Source: Acholoe squamosa (taxonomy: Eukaryota; Annelida; Polychaeta; Phyllodocida; Polynoidae). Taken from it: a stretch of 64,000 bases of DNA. Under the pieces are notes generated by a model, which was not told the origin of the DNA, made no database searches, and saw nothing but the letters and a program-made list of their open reading frames with translations. This document shows, piece by piece, positions 22,050-34,550 of this stretch (its first letter is position 1; the number at the start of each line of letters is the position of its first letter). The translations under genes and the position numbers were made by a program. The DNA lies in contig OX439043.1 in NCBI GenBank assembly GCA_949317995.1, positions 58,235,339-58,299,338 of the forward strand, given 5' to 3'.

Positions 22050-25000
22050 ATAAGGCGCACCAAATGCCTATATGACGCAATGTAAGTCGCGCCGTATACG
22101 CAGTGTGTTGTGCTCGAATTCTTATCATACAGTGTAGCAGTATGCAGTATGTGATGTTGACATTTACATTTATAGCACAAATAGGAGCAGGGAAGGAAAG
22201 TAGATCTGAAAATTTTATTAATGGCACGCTAGAAAAAAAAAAAAAATTTGGGTTGGCCAGTTCTCATCATAGGTAAAGAGCGCTGAAATAAACATCGGTT
22301 GTAAAGCCTGTTAAAGGCATGCCGCATTATGCATCGTCTGCTGCAGCAATAAATATGGCCCAGGGCTTTAGTGCGGCTAGTCTTAATCCATTCACTCCTG
22401 GCCAGGTTGTACTAAGTGGGAAAAAGATGAGGGCCTGATTTGAATTTCATCATGCAGAGCGGTGCTGGTCGGGCAGGCCACTAATCAGTCAGGTCCCCCT
22501 AGCCAGGACGCACTGCCGGCTAGAGGGGCAAGTAATTCACCTTAAAAAAAACACACAAAAAAAACATCATTCCGAATTGATTTTTAATTAAACGTTGAAT
22601 TCAAGTCTTAAGTGACTGATGGTTTAATAAGGAAAAGGTAGGGGGTGCTTAGAAGAAGGAGTGCTATTAAATTGAGGGATTGCTGTGGTGGAGGACTTCA
22701 GCTTTTGTCTAAAGAATTAGGCCAAGTAAATGTTCTGAAGTCATTGGGAAATGCATGTATTTGTGCCCTGATTGGGTTACAATCGATCAGGTTGTACATC
22801 CTCTGGATTTGAGCTCTGTGGTTCATAATCGTTGAACCTCAGTCTATAGCCTTTGGAACCTGAAATCAATTTGCAATTGTATAGGGAATGTGCAATTTTG
22901 TAGCACTGAACATTGCATGTGTTGTGTGCACAGTTTGGAAAGAATGGGCATGGACATGTGATAAACGTGGGTAATACTACTCCCAGTCCAGATGCAGATT
23001 CAGTTTTGGAGAAGAGAAAAAAAAGAGTGCATTTTGTGTTTTAGTGGCTGAATAATACATGTCATGCACCGTTACAGAAATGGGTCACATCACATTCCAC
23101 TATGCATGAGGCGCAGTGCTGCCATTTAGCTCTGATCTGGTTTCAGTCACACAAGCCTTGAAGGAGACGAGTTTCACTGCTGAGCAATCGCTCATCATAC
23201 AGAAAAAAACAAGAGTCAGCAGAAAAGCATCAGGTAGTGGGCCACCATTGTGAGATGGAGTACCTATTGCAAGTCGACCATTGATACGGCGTCTAGGATT
23301 ACATGGCTTCTTGTGCTGAACACAAGATCAGCTGAGACCACCAAGGTGTAAGGTAGCCACAATAGTCGAGTGTGGGCTAAGAAAAGCAGACAGAAGAAAA
23401 AGACCTTTTAATGTCTGGATGGCGCCACTGTTTGTCTAATTGCAGAGGTATAAACACTACAGTATACCTTTGTGGTCTAATCTACACCCCCCTCCCCACG
23501 ACGGCTTTACCATCAGTCGTCTAAAATTGTACGTGCAATTGGCTAAAGGGAGCAGCTGGCGAGCAGATCTGAGTGATATATAGTGCACAATAGAACATCC
23601 ATACTATTAATGACACTTGGGAATGTATTCTTTCTCCCTTCAGTCTGCCTATCCTGTGCCTCACTACAGGGTGTGGTGTAGAAAAGCTCACCCGGTTACT
23701 TTGAATAAGAAACCTGAGCAATTCATTGTCAATAGAAGAAAAGAGAGGTAAGAAAAGCTGATGGTAATAAGTTGAAAATAACGAGCAAACTCAGAGGGTG
23801 AGAAAGTTCAAACAATTAAGTGAGAAAAGGAGCTAATTTAGGACCAAGAGAGGGAACTACTAGTAATGAGAATTTAGGAAAGAAAGAAAGAAAATATGAG
23901 GTCACCAAGAGCCCAATGGACGGTGCAGCACGTGCCGTGGCATATAGAGGTGGTATCGGGTCCCGCCAGCTGACCCAGTTATGCCACGTCTCACACACCC
24001 AGCTCCAGCAGCCAGCTTCTATAGAAAAAGAAAAAAATAGGTTGGCAGTGGCTCCTCCCCTTCCTAGACCTCAACCATCACTCCTCCTCATTCCCACACC
24101 TTCCTCTGGCACCCCCAGACTCTCCCCTCCACGGCAGCAGCACAGTCCTACTCCTGCACTGCTGCCGCCTTCGTAAATAGGATGCCTGCTAGTCGATGGC
24201 TTCAGCAGGAAACGACGCATTGACTGGTTTCGGAGATGTGTACTCTATGTTGGGGGGGGGGGTCTATTCCTTCATCCTCAAACCCCTTCCTGACTGACTC
24301 AGTAAACGCTTACAGACCTCTAGAGATCATTTGGGTGATCCCCATTTCAGGAATATGGGCTGAGAGATGTGCTTGCTAAAATATATCTTTTACTATACAG
24401 TGAATGTGTTATGCCCCACAAAACAGGGGGATTCTATTATACCATAGGACATTAGAGAAAGAAAAGGGCCTTGTCTTTATAGCAAAGGCAATTATATAGT
24501 AAATCAGAAATTAGGTCCTATGTTTACTGCAAAAGATATCATTGTGTAAATGTGTCAGTATGTAAGGCCTGCTTAAAATAAGAATGGCTAACATAAGAGG
24601 CTGTATTACTCTGGTGGAGAACCCATAATGATTATGACAGGTAGACAACAAATTTACATCTGGTGCTCATGTACTAACAAATGTAAAGGACCTTTAGGGT
24701 GTACTAAAAGCTGCAGCTTTATAGACCCCAACTCCTGAGTGTCTGCAACCGGCAGACAATTTCATTCAAAAACTGCACATCATGATGTTGAGACCAAGCA
24801 GCAGCAGCAGGCCCCAGTGGTGATGTTGTGGAACAGTACGCACACCAACCCGGGTTCTGAGGCTGGCTGATAGGGCGTCCGGGCTGTCGTAGAAGGGCGT
24901 CCTTGTGATTACATTCATGATGGATTACCCATATCCCGGATTATCTCTGCTCTGCTGACTGGGCATAATCACATTGCACCACTCTGGTGTTGCTGCTTCT

Positions 25001-25407
25001 ACCAGGGCACTGCTTATTGGGATCCCACTCGCAGTCCTGCAACTAATGTCTACCAATTAATGAAGGCTACTTGGGCAGTTTGTCCAATGGCATTCCTAAC
25101 TTATGTGCTTATAGAAAGGATATCTCCTCCTTATCCTCTTTAAAAAGGTTGACTAAATTTATCATGTTGTGGGGACTCTACTCTCACCTGACAGTGACTG
25201 TGAGTGTGGTGCTACTGGTTGTATTTATCTCCCAGTTAACAATACATATACCTTTTTTTATGTCCTATAAAATAAGCATTTATTGTAACTGCACATGGCG
25301 ATTTTCTGTTACAATATGAAGACAGGACATACAAGATTGGATACATTTGATTCCTGGAATAGATATAAAAACAGAAAAAAGCATATTGGCATCATGTTGG
25401 TATGTCA
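22050..25407. other. Intron 1 continued, no exon seen
   Basis: No supported coding segment. A decayed CCGTAATC-like piece (AAGGCGCACC, TATACGC) lies at about 22050-22103. An open frame at 23820-24176 is rich in Pro and Ser toward its end and matches nothing recognised. A dinucleotide-poor, CAG-rich stretch lies at about 24800. Confidence 0.4.
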
Positions 25408-26313
25408 TAGGGATGTCATCGATATTCACTATATCTATATATCGGCAATATAGCTATGTTGAATATCGTATCGACATTACCATTATATCAATGTTTTATG
25501 ACCTACTTTCTAACTTTGTCAAAATTTCTCTAGTGAAAGCCATTAACAAAAGAGATAAATATGGGGATGTTTGGTATCATATTAAAGCTTATGGCATCAG
25601 GAATGCGTTTGGATAGACGTAATGAGATTTTCATCATTTTCTCAACCCTTGATAGATATTTCAATTTATTTATCAACCTCACAATTTCATACTGGTAGAT
25701 GCAACACCAGCCATTACTTCATCTACGATAAGCCATCTCCAAGTATTATTAGGTGGGGATAAAATCTGTGTTCAAGAGAGATAGTTTTCCTTGCCATCAA
25801 TAATTCCCACATGGTCGATTACATGTAAATTCTAGTAGAAGGTGTATACCTAGTAAGGCACAACTAAAGTGGAAATGTCATTGATATTTACAATATACAA
25901 TTGCTAATATATGAATTTATGATGGCCTGATTATTTCACTCCTCACAAAACACAATCTTGAGTAAAAGCATGGCCGGAACCATATGTCCATTGAATCTTA
26001 TCCTAGACCAAAATGATGGATGCCACTCTCTTTATAGATGTGTCATCTTGCCGAACTCCTTGATTCATTCTATCCCCCAGGTCTACACCCCCCCCCATTT
26101 GATTTAGGTGCTATAGTTGAGCCAGCAGTAATAGATGATGCCCCCCCCCACCCCCAGAAAAAAAAAGAGAAAAAAACTTCAAATACTTACATAGTTGTGC
26201 CATGATTTTATTTACTCTTCATGTGCATTCAAATATTGCAATAAATCGCGATATCGAGACAAAAAATTGCAATAATCGCCATCGCAATAAAATGCATGTG
26301 AATGACATCCCTA
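25408..26313. mobile_element. hAT-like element with 8-bp duplication, 906 bp
   Basis: Ends TAGGGATGTCA and TGACATCCCTA are exact inverses. The flanks GTATGTCA (25400-25407) and GTATGTCG (26314-26321) match at 7 of 8 positions, the duplication size of canonical hAT transposons. Near both ends are AT-rich subterminal repeats containing CGATAT/ATATCG motifs. Frames inside (for example 25347-25616) are short and show no transposase motifs, so this is a non-autonomous copy. Confidence 0.82.
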
Positions 26314-27406
26314 GTATGTCGGTAATTCCAGTAAATTACTATATAGCAGATCCAATGGTGTTTCTATGGGTTTACAAAGCTTGTGTTTGTGTATGATTTC
26401 AAGAAATCTCTAATACAATATAATTCTAATCACATATATAGTCATTTCAATTTACCTGCCTGCCACTTTAAGAACATTCCTATAAACAATATGAACAGGG
26501 ATGAAATTATTTACATTTGATGATAATGAACAGGTTAACACATGTTTCGCTTTAAATAGTAATGTATAAGGTACTGATAGATCACTCTTCATCTCTTTTG
26601 GACTAATAATCACAGTTTTGTGTGGGGCATGAGTTAGTAACATTACAATATTCAGCTTCGAAGAACAAAGACCCAGTAGATCTTTAATCGTAAGTGAGTT
26701 TACTGCCTTCTAGTTCTCATCTCTTGTATATATTTCTCCTTCATACCTTTTATATCTGTACCATTTCAGTGCATGCAGTAGAAAATTGTCCATGTTTAGA
26801 ACTCAGAAATCGAAATTCCAATCTTTGTTTATTGGAGATGCCCTTGGGATCTCCATTTAGGACCTGACAGGCTTTGCATTTCATGAAAAATTGACCAGTG
26901 AAATTGCCTGAGCCGACCTGTGCATTTGTAATATGCCTTATTTGATAGTCTATGGAATATCTATGGGTAAGGGCTGCAGAATGGGTAAGAGCTGTAACTA
27001 AGTTGTTGGATTATGGTTTATTCACCCATACCCTCTCCTTGGCAGGTGGCCTGTCACTAATTCCTATGTTTGGCATAGCTGTGAACTCTCCAGCACTGCC
27101 TGCATAGTTCAAGTATTTACTACCACCCTGTACCCTGGCTAGTAGTTATGTACAATGCACTGAGGTCGTCATGGAGAAAAGCTGTCCAATGTTGATAATA
27201 GTATAGTTAGTGACCTGTGTTTGTCAGTGGGGGTGGTGTCACGGTCCTTGAGGTAGCTGTCCGCTGGTGTTATGTAGGGCTTTGCCAACCTGAGAGTGGA
27301 CAATACACCTATAGGTACATTTGTGTATTAATCCATAGGGTCGGCATGATGCCAGTGCTACATTCATGCATAATGATGACCAAGAGGCCTCTCTACACTG
27401 TAAAAA

Positions 27407-28143
27407 ATGTGGATAGCATGATACATTGATGCACAGTTATCCCTTTAGGGATGGCATGATGCATTGATGCACACTTAACCCTTTATGGATGGCATGATGC
27501 ATTGATGCAGGTAACCCTTTATGGATGGCATAATGCATTGACACACACTTAAATCTTTATGGATGGCATGAAGCATTGATGCACAGTTAACACTTTATGG
27601 ATGGCATGATGCATTGATGCAGTTAACCCTTTATGGGTGGCATGATACATTGATGCACACTTAGACATTTATGGATGGCACAGTGCATTGGTGCATGCTT
27701 AACCCTTTTTGGATGGCATGCTGCATTGATGCACACTTAACTCTATGGATGGCATGCTGCATTGATGCACAGTTAGACCCTTATGGATGGCACAGTGCAT
27801 TGGTGCATGCTTAACCCTTTATGGATGGCATGATGCATTGATGCACACTTAACCCTTTATGGATAACATGATGCATTGATGAACAGTTAACTCTTTATGG
27901 ATGGCATGATGTATTGCAGTTAACCCTTTATGGGTAACGTGATGCATTGGTGCACACTTAGACCTTTATGGATGGCACAGTGCATTGGTGCATGCTTAAC
28001 CCTTTATGGATGGCATGATGCATTGATGCACACTTAAACCTTTATGGATGGCACAGTGCATTGATGCACAATTTACCCGTTAAGGATGTCATGATGCATT
28101 GATGTACACTTAACTATTTATGGAAGGCACAGTGCATTGATTG
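27407..28143. repeat. Minisatellite, about 20 units of about 37 bp
   Basis: The unit is approximately TTAACCCTTTATGGATGGCA followed by TGATGCATTGATGCACAC. About 20 units run head to tail with point changes and small indels. A recurring variant reads GGCACAGTGCATTGGTGCATG and appears at semi-regular intervals, so a higher-order pattern of several units is likely. The core TGATGCATTGATGCA is itself partly palindromic. Confidence 0.9.
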
Positions 28144-28591
28144 TTTTTGTTATTGTTATTGAAATCATCAGTAGCTTTTGACAGATCATAATTTAATTTC
28201 AATACCTTTGTCCGATAATAGTACAAAGGGCATGCTGAATAATTTCATATTCATGGGCATCTCCTTAGGACTAAGTCCTTCACCTGTGACATTTTAATAT
28301 TACCGGAGGTAATGAGGAGGAAAACAGATCTACGATGACTACATTAGTAGTAGTTACATTTTATCTACCGTATACAACTGTCTCAAAATATGATGGCAGG
28401 ACCATCTATAACCCTGTGTTTTTAGCCACCGTTACTCTCAAATACATGCAGAAGGTTCCAGATACAGTAGAGTCTACAAACGTTGAGCATGCATCAGAAT
28501 CTAGCTTGTCATGCTGGGGGTAAGGAAGGGTGGTGTGTTAGCTGAGAGGGGGCTATATTGCTAATTCTCCTTCCTCCCCCACGCCTCTGTA

Positions 28592-28734
28592 CAGGGATGA
28601 AAGTCTTCAGGGAATTCCCTGATTTCAGGGATTTTGAAGTTCTAGGGCCCTATACATTCATATAGAAACCCAGGTTTTTGGGGCAAATATTGGACCGTTT
28701 CAGGGATTTTCATGCTCTGTGACTTTCATCCCTG
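28592..28734. mobile_element. CAGGGATG-family transposon, 143 bp
   Basis: Ends CAGGGATGAAAGTC and GACTTTCATCCCTG are exact inverses. The 6-bp duplication TCTGTA is perfect (28586-28591, 28735-28740). This copy supplies the uninterrupted version of the site disrupted by the nested insertion at 41186. Confidence 0.9.
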
Positions 28735-28740
28735 TCTGTA

Positions 28741-31007
28741 AATAAATTAGGCACCCAGACTCACCACTGGAGGCATGGGGGTATAGCAGAGCAAAGGGAA
28801 AGAAAGAAAAAAAAAATAAAGTGTGAAAAAATAGTCTCTTCCCTCATACACCGCCCTATGATCAGAAACACACGGCCTGGGGAGTGTGCTGTGCCGTGCT
28901 GGGTGTCAGCTGGATGTGTGTGGAAATGTGCATGAAAGAACATGTGGGCCTCATTGTAGGTACCGGTATGTATAAATTGGGGCATGAAAAAAAGAGGAAA
29001 GAATAGAATATCGTGAATTATCTTCTGTAAGCCGAATTCATATCAGACCACACCCAGACTTTATGACATATCTGACGTATTTTCCTTGGAATCGATAACG
29101 GTTGGTAGTAAAAGAACATAATGAAATAATGTGCTAATGTAATGAAAAAAAGTTTAATTTACTCAAAGTGTTTTGAATTAGTATGGTGATCTAGTTGTAT
29201 CGCCGATGATGTAGGACAGGTCATTATGATAAAATTATAAAGATAAATAAGAGTTTAATTAAGTATGTGTGTCAGAGGCACCAGGTCCCACTTCTTCCCC
29301 ATATCAAACTTTTTGAAGGGTTGCAGTAAACACCCCACACGTTAACTACGCCACAGTAAGGAGGCTTTTTTTGTCCACCCTCACTTCATATTTATTAACA
29401 TTTTATTTTATAAAGGCAAACATTAATCAACCCAGATGTGTACAACTTCTGGTGGAGTGTTTTATCACCCGGGCCCTCAGGGAGTGGAGGTATTTACGTC
29501 AGCAGTCTCAGCCAACTTAACTTGACATGTTGGCAATGTGGAACATGTAATAAGTATTCTACATGCCTGGCTATATACATCTGGTATGCTTATAGATGTT
29601 AGGAACAGTTCCTTTTTGGGTAGTTGGTTATGCTACTTCTTCAATTCTTGACATATATTTACATATCCATTACCTTTATGAATATTTAAGTGCTCAATAC
29701 GTCCTTCAACGTTCCTAATATGGCAAAAAAAAAGGTTTCCGGTCACCTGACCTACCTCAGCTCAAAGGGGCCGCCGACCTCAGATTTTTTTGTGATTTTT
29801 TTTTTCAAATTTTCCCGATTTTTTTTTCGAATTTTTCCGATTTTTTTATTTTTTTTTTTTTTAAGAATTTTACAAAAATTATCAGATCTGTTAAAGTTTA
29901 TATTCAAACTCGTAATTCTCCATTGTCTCATCAAATTCTATGCAGGAAACCATCATTTCTCATTATTACCAGTGAAAACGTAGCAAAGTATGACTATTTG
30001 AAGCCTTGCAATAAAAAACAAAACAAAAAAAAAACCTACCTACCTACCTCAACTTTTTGGACAATGTTACCGGAAAATCAACTTTTTTTTGGCCAATACA
30101 TGCACATGTAATAAGCTCCGTTTAATTCACCGAGTAACGATATCACTTATAAGAATCAGAATTCCCTTCTTTGAATTGATTAGGTCTCTCCACCTCGTCA
30201 GGTATTTTTTACTGGGAAACAAGGGGAAGTATGGAAAGACCTACACTTTCATGTATGTCATAAAAAAACCACCCAACCAGTAGATCTAAAGAGGACTTTA
30301 ACCACGTGAGATGAGGGACAGTGAACTTTACATTACAATCCACCACGTCTGAGTGGGTCACGCGATAAGGCTGCAGAACAGGAGTAACAGACCCCCATCC
30401 CTTCTCACCATATAGAGATATCGCGTGCCTGTTGTGTGTAGTGGTAGCGTGACAGACCTCAGTCTAAAAGCCAGCACTCATTGAACCGCACGTATTTGTT
30501 ACACACACGTAAATAATGAGACGCCTAGGCTCGTTGCAAAATGTGAACATTGGTTTGTGACTAGGCTAGTTGTTGTATGGGTGGTGGATGTCGGTAGCTT
30601 TGGGGTCGGGGTCAAATCATCAACTAGCAATAATGTTGAGAAGGCATGTTAGAATAAGGGGCTGTTAGTTTTATTGTAAAAGCGAATCAATAGGTCATCG
30701 CTGATCACTGCAGCTGGGTCTAGAGGGGCACAGCCAAACAAATGATGGAAAATTGGGCGAAATTTGACCTTTAACAACATAGGTGTTCCCTCTGTACATA
30801 AGACTAAGTACCGATAGTTAAATTCAAGTTATCACCCTGCAACACTCGTGGTGCCTCCAGCAAAACTGTTCTTCTACGCTCGTTAAACTTGGCAATTATT
30901 GAAGAGATAAAGGACAACTTCCATATATAGCGTCCTATTAATAGTATATCACCCTTTAGTGCTCTAGTTTTCTGTCAACTGAGATGAGGGATCCTATAAA
31001 GTATATA
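28741..31007. other. Intron 1 continued, one weak inverted repeat
   Basis: No exon seen. At about 29719-30091 a left end TGGCAAAAAAAAAGGTTTCC and a right end containing TTTCCGG inverse sequence and TTTTTTTTTGGCCA suggest a low-complexity inverted-repeat element, with poly-T and poly-A tracts inside. The ends are too simple to be certain. Confidence 0.4.
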
Positions 31008-31596
31008 CCGTAATCTCCCGCGTATAAGACACGTCTCAGGGGCGTAGGAAAAGGGGGGGGGGCCTGGGCACCCCCAATCATGAAGGAGGTGGGGCCTGAG
31101 TATGTCTGGGCCCCCCCAATATTTTCCAAGAACTCATAAACACAATGGAAAAGAAGCTAAAACTTTACATCTCAAATTAGATTATTATTGTGATGTCATA
31201 GGGAAAATGGGGGTCTGAGCCTAAAGTCAGATCCAAAATTTACCAAAATTTACTTTTCTATATGAATTCTATATACGCATTATATAGACACCATCACGCA
31301 TCAGCTGACAATTCAAGGTGGTCGCGATGGTGCCCTCGCCAGGCCCCCCCCCCCATGAAGATTTGCTTCCTACGCCTCTGCGTCTTATACGCAAAACAAA
31401 AGGCTGGTTCGTCTTATAGCTGACTCTCAAGTTGGGGGTGTGTCTTATACGAGGGGTAATTTTACTATAGAAAAGTACTCATCTTACAGAATTGTGCCCT
31501 AAGAGCCTAAAGAGGTGCGTCTTATACGCGAAACAGCCATTGGCAAGTTAGGGGTGCGTCTTCTACGCGCACCGCGTCTTCTACGCGGGAGATTAT

Positions 31597-31598
<2 letters not shown>
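31008..31598. mobile_element. CCGTAATC palindromic MITE, copy D, interrupted
   Basis: Starts CCGTAATCTCCCGCGTATAA and ends in the near-inverse GGGAGATTATGG, with TA flanks. The sequence is split at 31037-31380 by another element whose 5-bp duplication CGTCT is still visible. Without that insertion and the duplicated 5 bp the copy is about 242 bp. Its right boundary abuts a (TA)n tract. Confidence 0.85.
31037..31380. mobile_element. CAGGGGCGTAGG element nested in a CCGTAATC MITE
   Basis: Ends CAGGGGCGTAGGAA and TTCCTACGCCTCTG are inverse apart from one base. The duplication CGTCT (31032-31036, 31381-31385) is perfect. The element is 344 bp with G-runs near the left end and C-runs near the right. 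It fits the same 5-bp-duplication hAT-like group as 5079-5576 and 42803-43092. Confidence 0.85.

Positions 31599-31668
<70 letters not shown>
31599..31668. repeat. (TA)n microsatellite, about 70 bp
   Basis: A near-perfect TA run beginning at the TA target site of the CCGTAATC MITE copy D. The insertion site and the microsatellite are contiguous, so the element either landed in the run or seeded it. Confidence 0.92.
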
Positions 31669-32450
31669 CTGGTATTGAACAATCTTTTGTATATACTATT
31701 ATGTATCCTTACCTAACATGCCGTGTGTCATTTTATCAAACATTATGTCAAAGGACCTCCATGTAATGCAATGATAAGTGAGTAATGTTCAAAAAATGAT
31801 GGCTATTGAGTAGAAAATTGAATGTTAATGGTTTATTCGATTGTCTGAAAGGAAATATAATATGGACAATGAAAATGTGGGTGAATTGTGCTTCTGTATG
31901 TTTAAATGACCTTGTCAGTGGCATATGTTAGAGAGAGGGATGATGGATGTGAAATGTGAGGCAATTGTAGGTAAAGGGAGCTATCAGGTATACTTATTGA
32001 CTAATGAGCTATTTCATCTACCAGTGGACCATGCAAGTGTCTTTTTTTTTCTCGAAACTATTCCATTTAAAAGAAGTTCATACACTTGCCTTTTTATGTG
32101 AACTATAGATATCACTATTCCCCCTGTTATCAGTCCCAATCGCTAGCTGTGAGAGACTTTGAAGTTGCTAGTACAATGTTAAACATTGAATTATGACTTA
32201 TACCTCATGCGTGCGCTTAAATAGGTTGTGTATGAGGATCTAAATTTTACTACCGTATGCTCTCAATATCCAGTGTAACAATTTAAAGTGTCGGTTAAAG
32301 TACCACAAGTATTCACTGCTGTTGACTGAATTCACAGATGGTCTCTTCCACTTCACTAACATGTGGAACACACCATAGCAGATGTTACTGTACGTGTCAT
32401 AATGAAGGTTAACCTGGCCTTCCCATTAGTCTGGCCACATGACTATTACG

Positions 32451-32693
32451 TCGCCTTAGTGCAAGAAGGTTGTAACTGCATATTTCAAGTTTTGCAGGAG
32501 AAGCAAATGAAGTGTTCCACTCACTATGACACAAATTGGAAACAGCAACATTACACTGGGGCCTGTAGGTATACTTATCCTAGACAGAGCTCCAGTATTT
32601 TCATAGTAGCCAGATAAGGGTCAATACACATTAAAAAAAGAAGAAACTCATTTTTGCCAAAATGTCAGTTACAACCTTCTTGCACTAAGGCGA
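32451..32693. repeat. Perfect 28-bp inverted repeat, 243 bp overall
   Basis: 32451-32478 (starting TCGCCTTAGTGCAAGAAGG) is the exact reverse complement of 32666-32693. Similarity continues outward with mismatches (GGCCACATGACTATTA against TGGCACTCATTTATTA), giving arms of perhaps 50 bp. It is likely a small foldback MITE. No target duplication was identified. Confidence 0.75.
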
Positions 32694-33409
32694 TGATAAT
32701 AAATGAGTGCCACAACAATATCGGTATTGGCAATTGCTACTCCCACCACTGGGATATGTAAATGCCACAAGGTCAGCCATCTCTGGCAGATTACTTGATA
32801 GTATTCTGTATCAATAGATATTTTGGGTACTATTTATGAGTAATGTGGTATGTGGGTAAGAATGTAGTTATACATGCAGGATTTAAAAAGATGGAAGGAT
32901 TTGATTTACTGGTATGTTAAATATGCCAGGTGATAAAAAAAAATTCAAGAATTCTCTACACAAAATTCAGAAGGGTGTTTTTCTTGGTGGTAAAGGTAAA
33001 ACTGAGTGGAGGCCCATTTTATAGATGCACCTGTTACACTCTAAAACCAGATATCTCACGGTCAAAATTTTGACATGGACACAAAGGGCACCACTTGTGA
33101 AGCAGGAACTTGAGGAAGATTAATGTCATCGTCTATGATAGGCTTCCAAGATTTATTTCAAACGTTCAGAGGACGTATTCAGTCACACTCTGTTTACAAA
33201 GGTAATATTTGACCTACTTTCTCACGAAAACGAGGCTCCATAGGATTGCATTGTGCGGTCAAATTTGGCGGTCGACTGGGGGTCAAAATAACACATTGAC
33301 TCCTATGGGAATAGGGCAATTAAGATGCTTTTTTTTCAGCAGGTATGATGTTAAGACCGTTTATGTAGGAGTGTGTAAATCGGACCACCATTTTTTTGGT
33401 ATGTCCACT

Positions 33410-33662
33410 GCCTCACTTCCGGTCTGGAGACTTGACGCATGCACGCAGAGTAACCGGTCGTCAGATTTAATTTTATAACAGTAAATAGATAGGGCGTATT
33501 CAAATTAAATCGATTAATATTGCCCGACATGAATGGATTATATTCAAAAACCAATTAATTTCAAGTTAAATTGATAGAATATATCATTTCTCCGTCAAAA
33601 ATGCTACTTCCGGCAAGGAGGGGTCGCGCATGCGCACAGAACATCAAAATCCAAAATAGCGG
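33410..33662 (+). promoter_or_regulatory. Promoter-like patch inside intron 1
   Basis: Contains two ETS-type sites on the minus strand (ACTTCCGG at about 33415 and 33606) and an NRF1-type palindrome GCGCATGCGC at 33626-33635, all just upstream of an ATG at 33666. ETS plus NRF1 sites are typical of animal core promoters without TATA. It could drive an alternative KDM3 transcript or an unrelated gene. Confidence 0.35.
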
Positions 33663-33665
33663 ACA

Positions 33666-33899
33666 ATGAGACGAACGACTCACGGACAGCGAGACGATCG
33701 ACTCATGGTGCCATCGAAACTGCTGGATTATAACAAAATGGAGGAGAAATACAATCTCTCTGTCAATTATATTGAAAATATGGATCCTTATTCAAGACCT
33801 CCTGATATTGTGCATTGCTTAACTCGCCAGGAGAGGAGTTATACGCCAATGAAACATACAAGTGATAATGGGTGCATTTTCCATAGGCTTAAGCATTGA
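33666..33899 (+). CDS. Possible orphan first exon, product unknown
   Basis: An open frame of 77 codons begins 31 bases after an NRF1-type site. Its middle part, including DYNKMEEKYNLSVNYIENMD followed by PYSRPPD, reads like folded protein: charged and aromatic residues alternate and there is no low complexity. The C-terminal end, after about residue 55, is less convincing and may be intron read-through. I do not recognise the family with certainty. The style is reminiscent of the N-termini of uncharacterised animal proteins that travel with YqaJ or SWIM domains, which are often transposon-related, but no such domain is visible here. No strong splice donor was found. It could be a genuine small exon, a decayed gene copy, or chance. 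Confidence 0.3.
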   Translation: MRRTTHGQRDDRLMVPSKLLDYNKMEEKYNLSVNYIENMDPYSRPPDIVHCLTRQERSYTPMKHTSDNGCIFHRLKH

Positions 33900-34410
33900 C
33901 GACTTGGACATACTGTCACTATAGTGTCAACAGTTAGGTAGGTTTAATTTCTATATTTTTTTTTATGATATTTGGTGGAAGACCTGGGCCATAAGTGCTC
34001 TATAGCACACGTTCAATTTTTCATGTTAGTGTTGTCTGAAGAAAAGAGTTAACAAGTCAGTGCAGAAGCCACAAGGGAACCCACAATGAGCAACTGTACA
34101 AGTGTTACAGAACGGTACTGATCCCCAGTTTATACCCGACCCCCAGCTCTCTGTCTCACCCCTACCCACCCCACCCCCACCCCCACCCCCCCTCCCCACC
34201 CCCAAAAAAAAGAAAAAAAAAGTGGTAGGTGGAAATTAAATCCCTAGAATGGGAAACCACCTCAGTTCCAAATGTTTCATTTGTGTCTAGCGTATCCTAC
34301 CATTGTTTCCCTCTATTCTCCTTTAGTAACAGGCAGTGGGTATGTCTTGATCTTAATCTTTGGTGACATACCGATTTCACTGTTATATTATATGAGATAA
34401 TTCAAATTAA

Positions 34411-34534
34411 GGGAGTGATTATAATCTTGTTTTTACACGTCCTGGATTTTGCTCCCCCCTCAGGTCAACAGTTTCATGCCCCCCCCCCCATCAAACCCAC
34501 CACCACCCCCTGTTGATAAATGATTACCACTTCC
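34411..34534. mobile_element. Harbinger-like G-run MITE, copy 2, short 124 bp
   Basis: Starts GGGAGTGATTATAATC and ends GATTACCACTTCC, with TAA on both sides (34408-34410, 34535-34537). It is an internally deleted and diverged member that keeps only the C-run blocks near the right end. Confidence 0.7.
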
Positions 34535-34550
34535 TAAGTGAGCATGCAAG

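Noticed and set aside
23820..24176. 118-codon frame with a Pro/Ser-rich end, considered as a KDM3 exon
   Set aside because: Low-complexity end, no family motif, and no acceptor or donor in a suitable phase.
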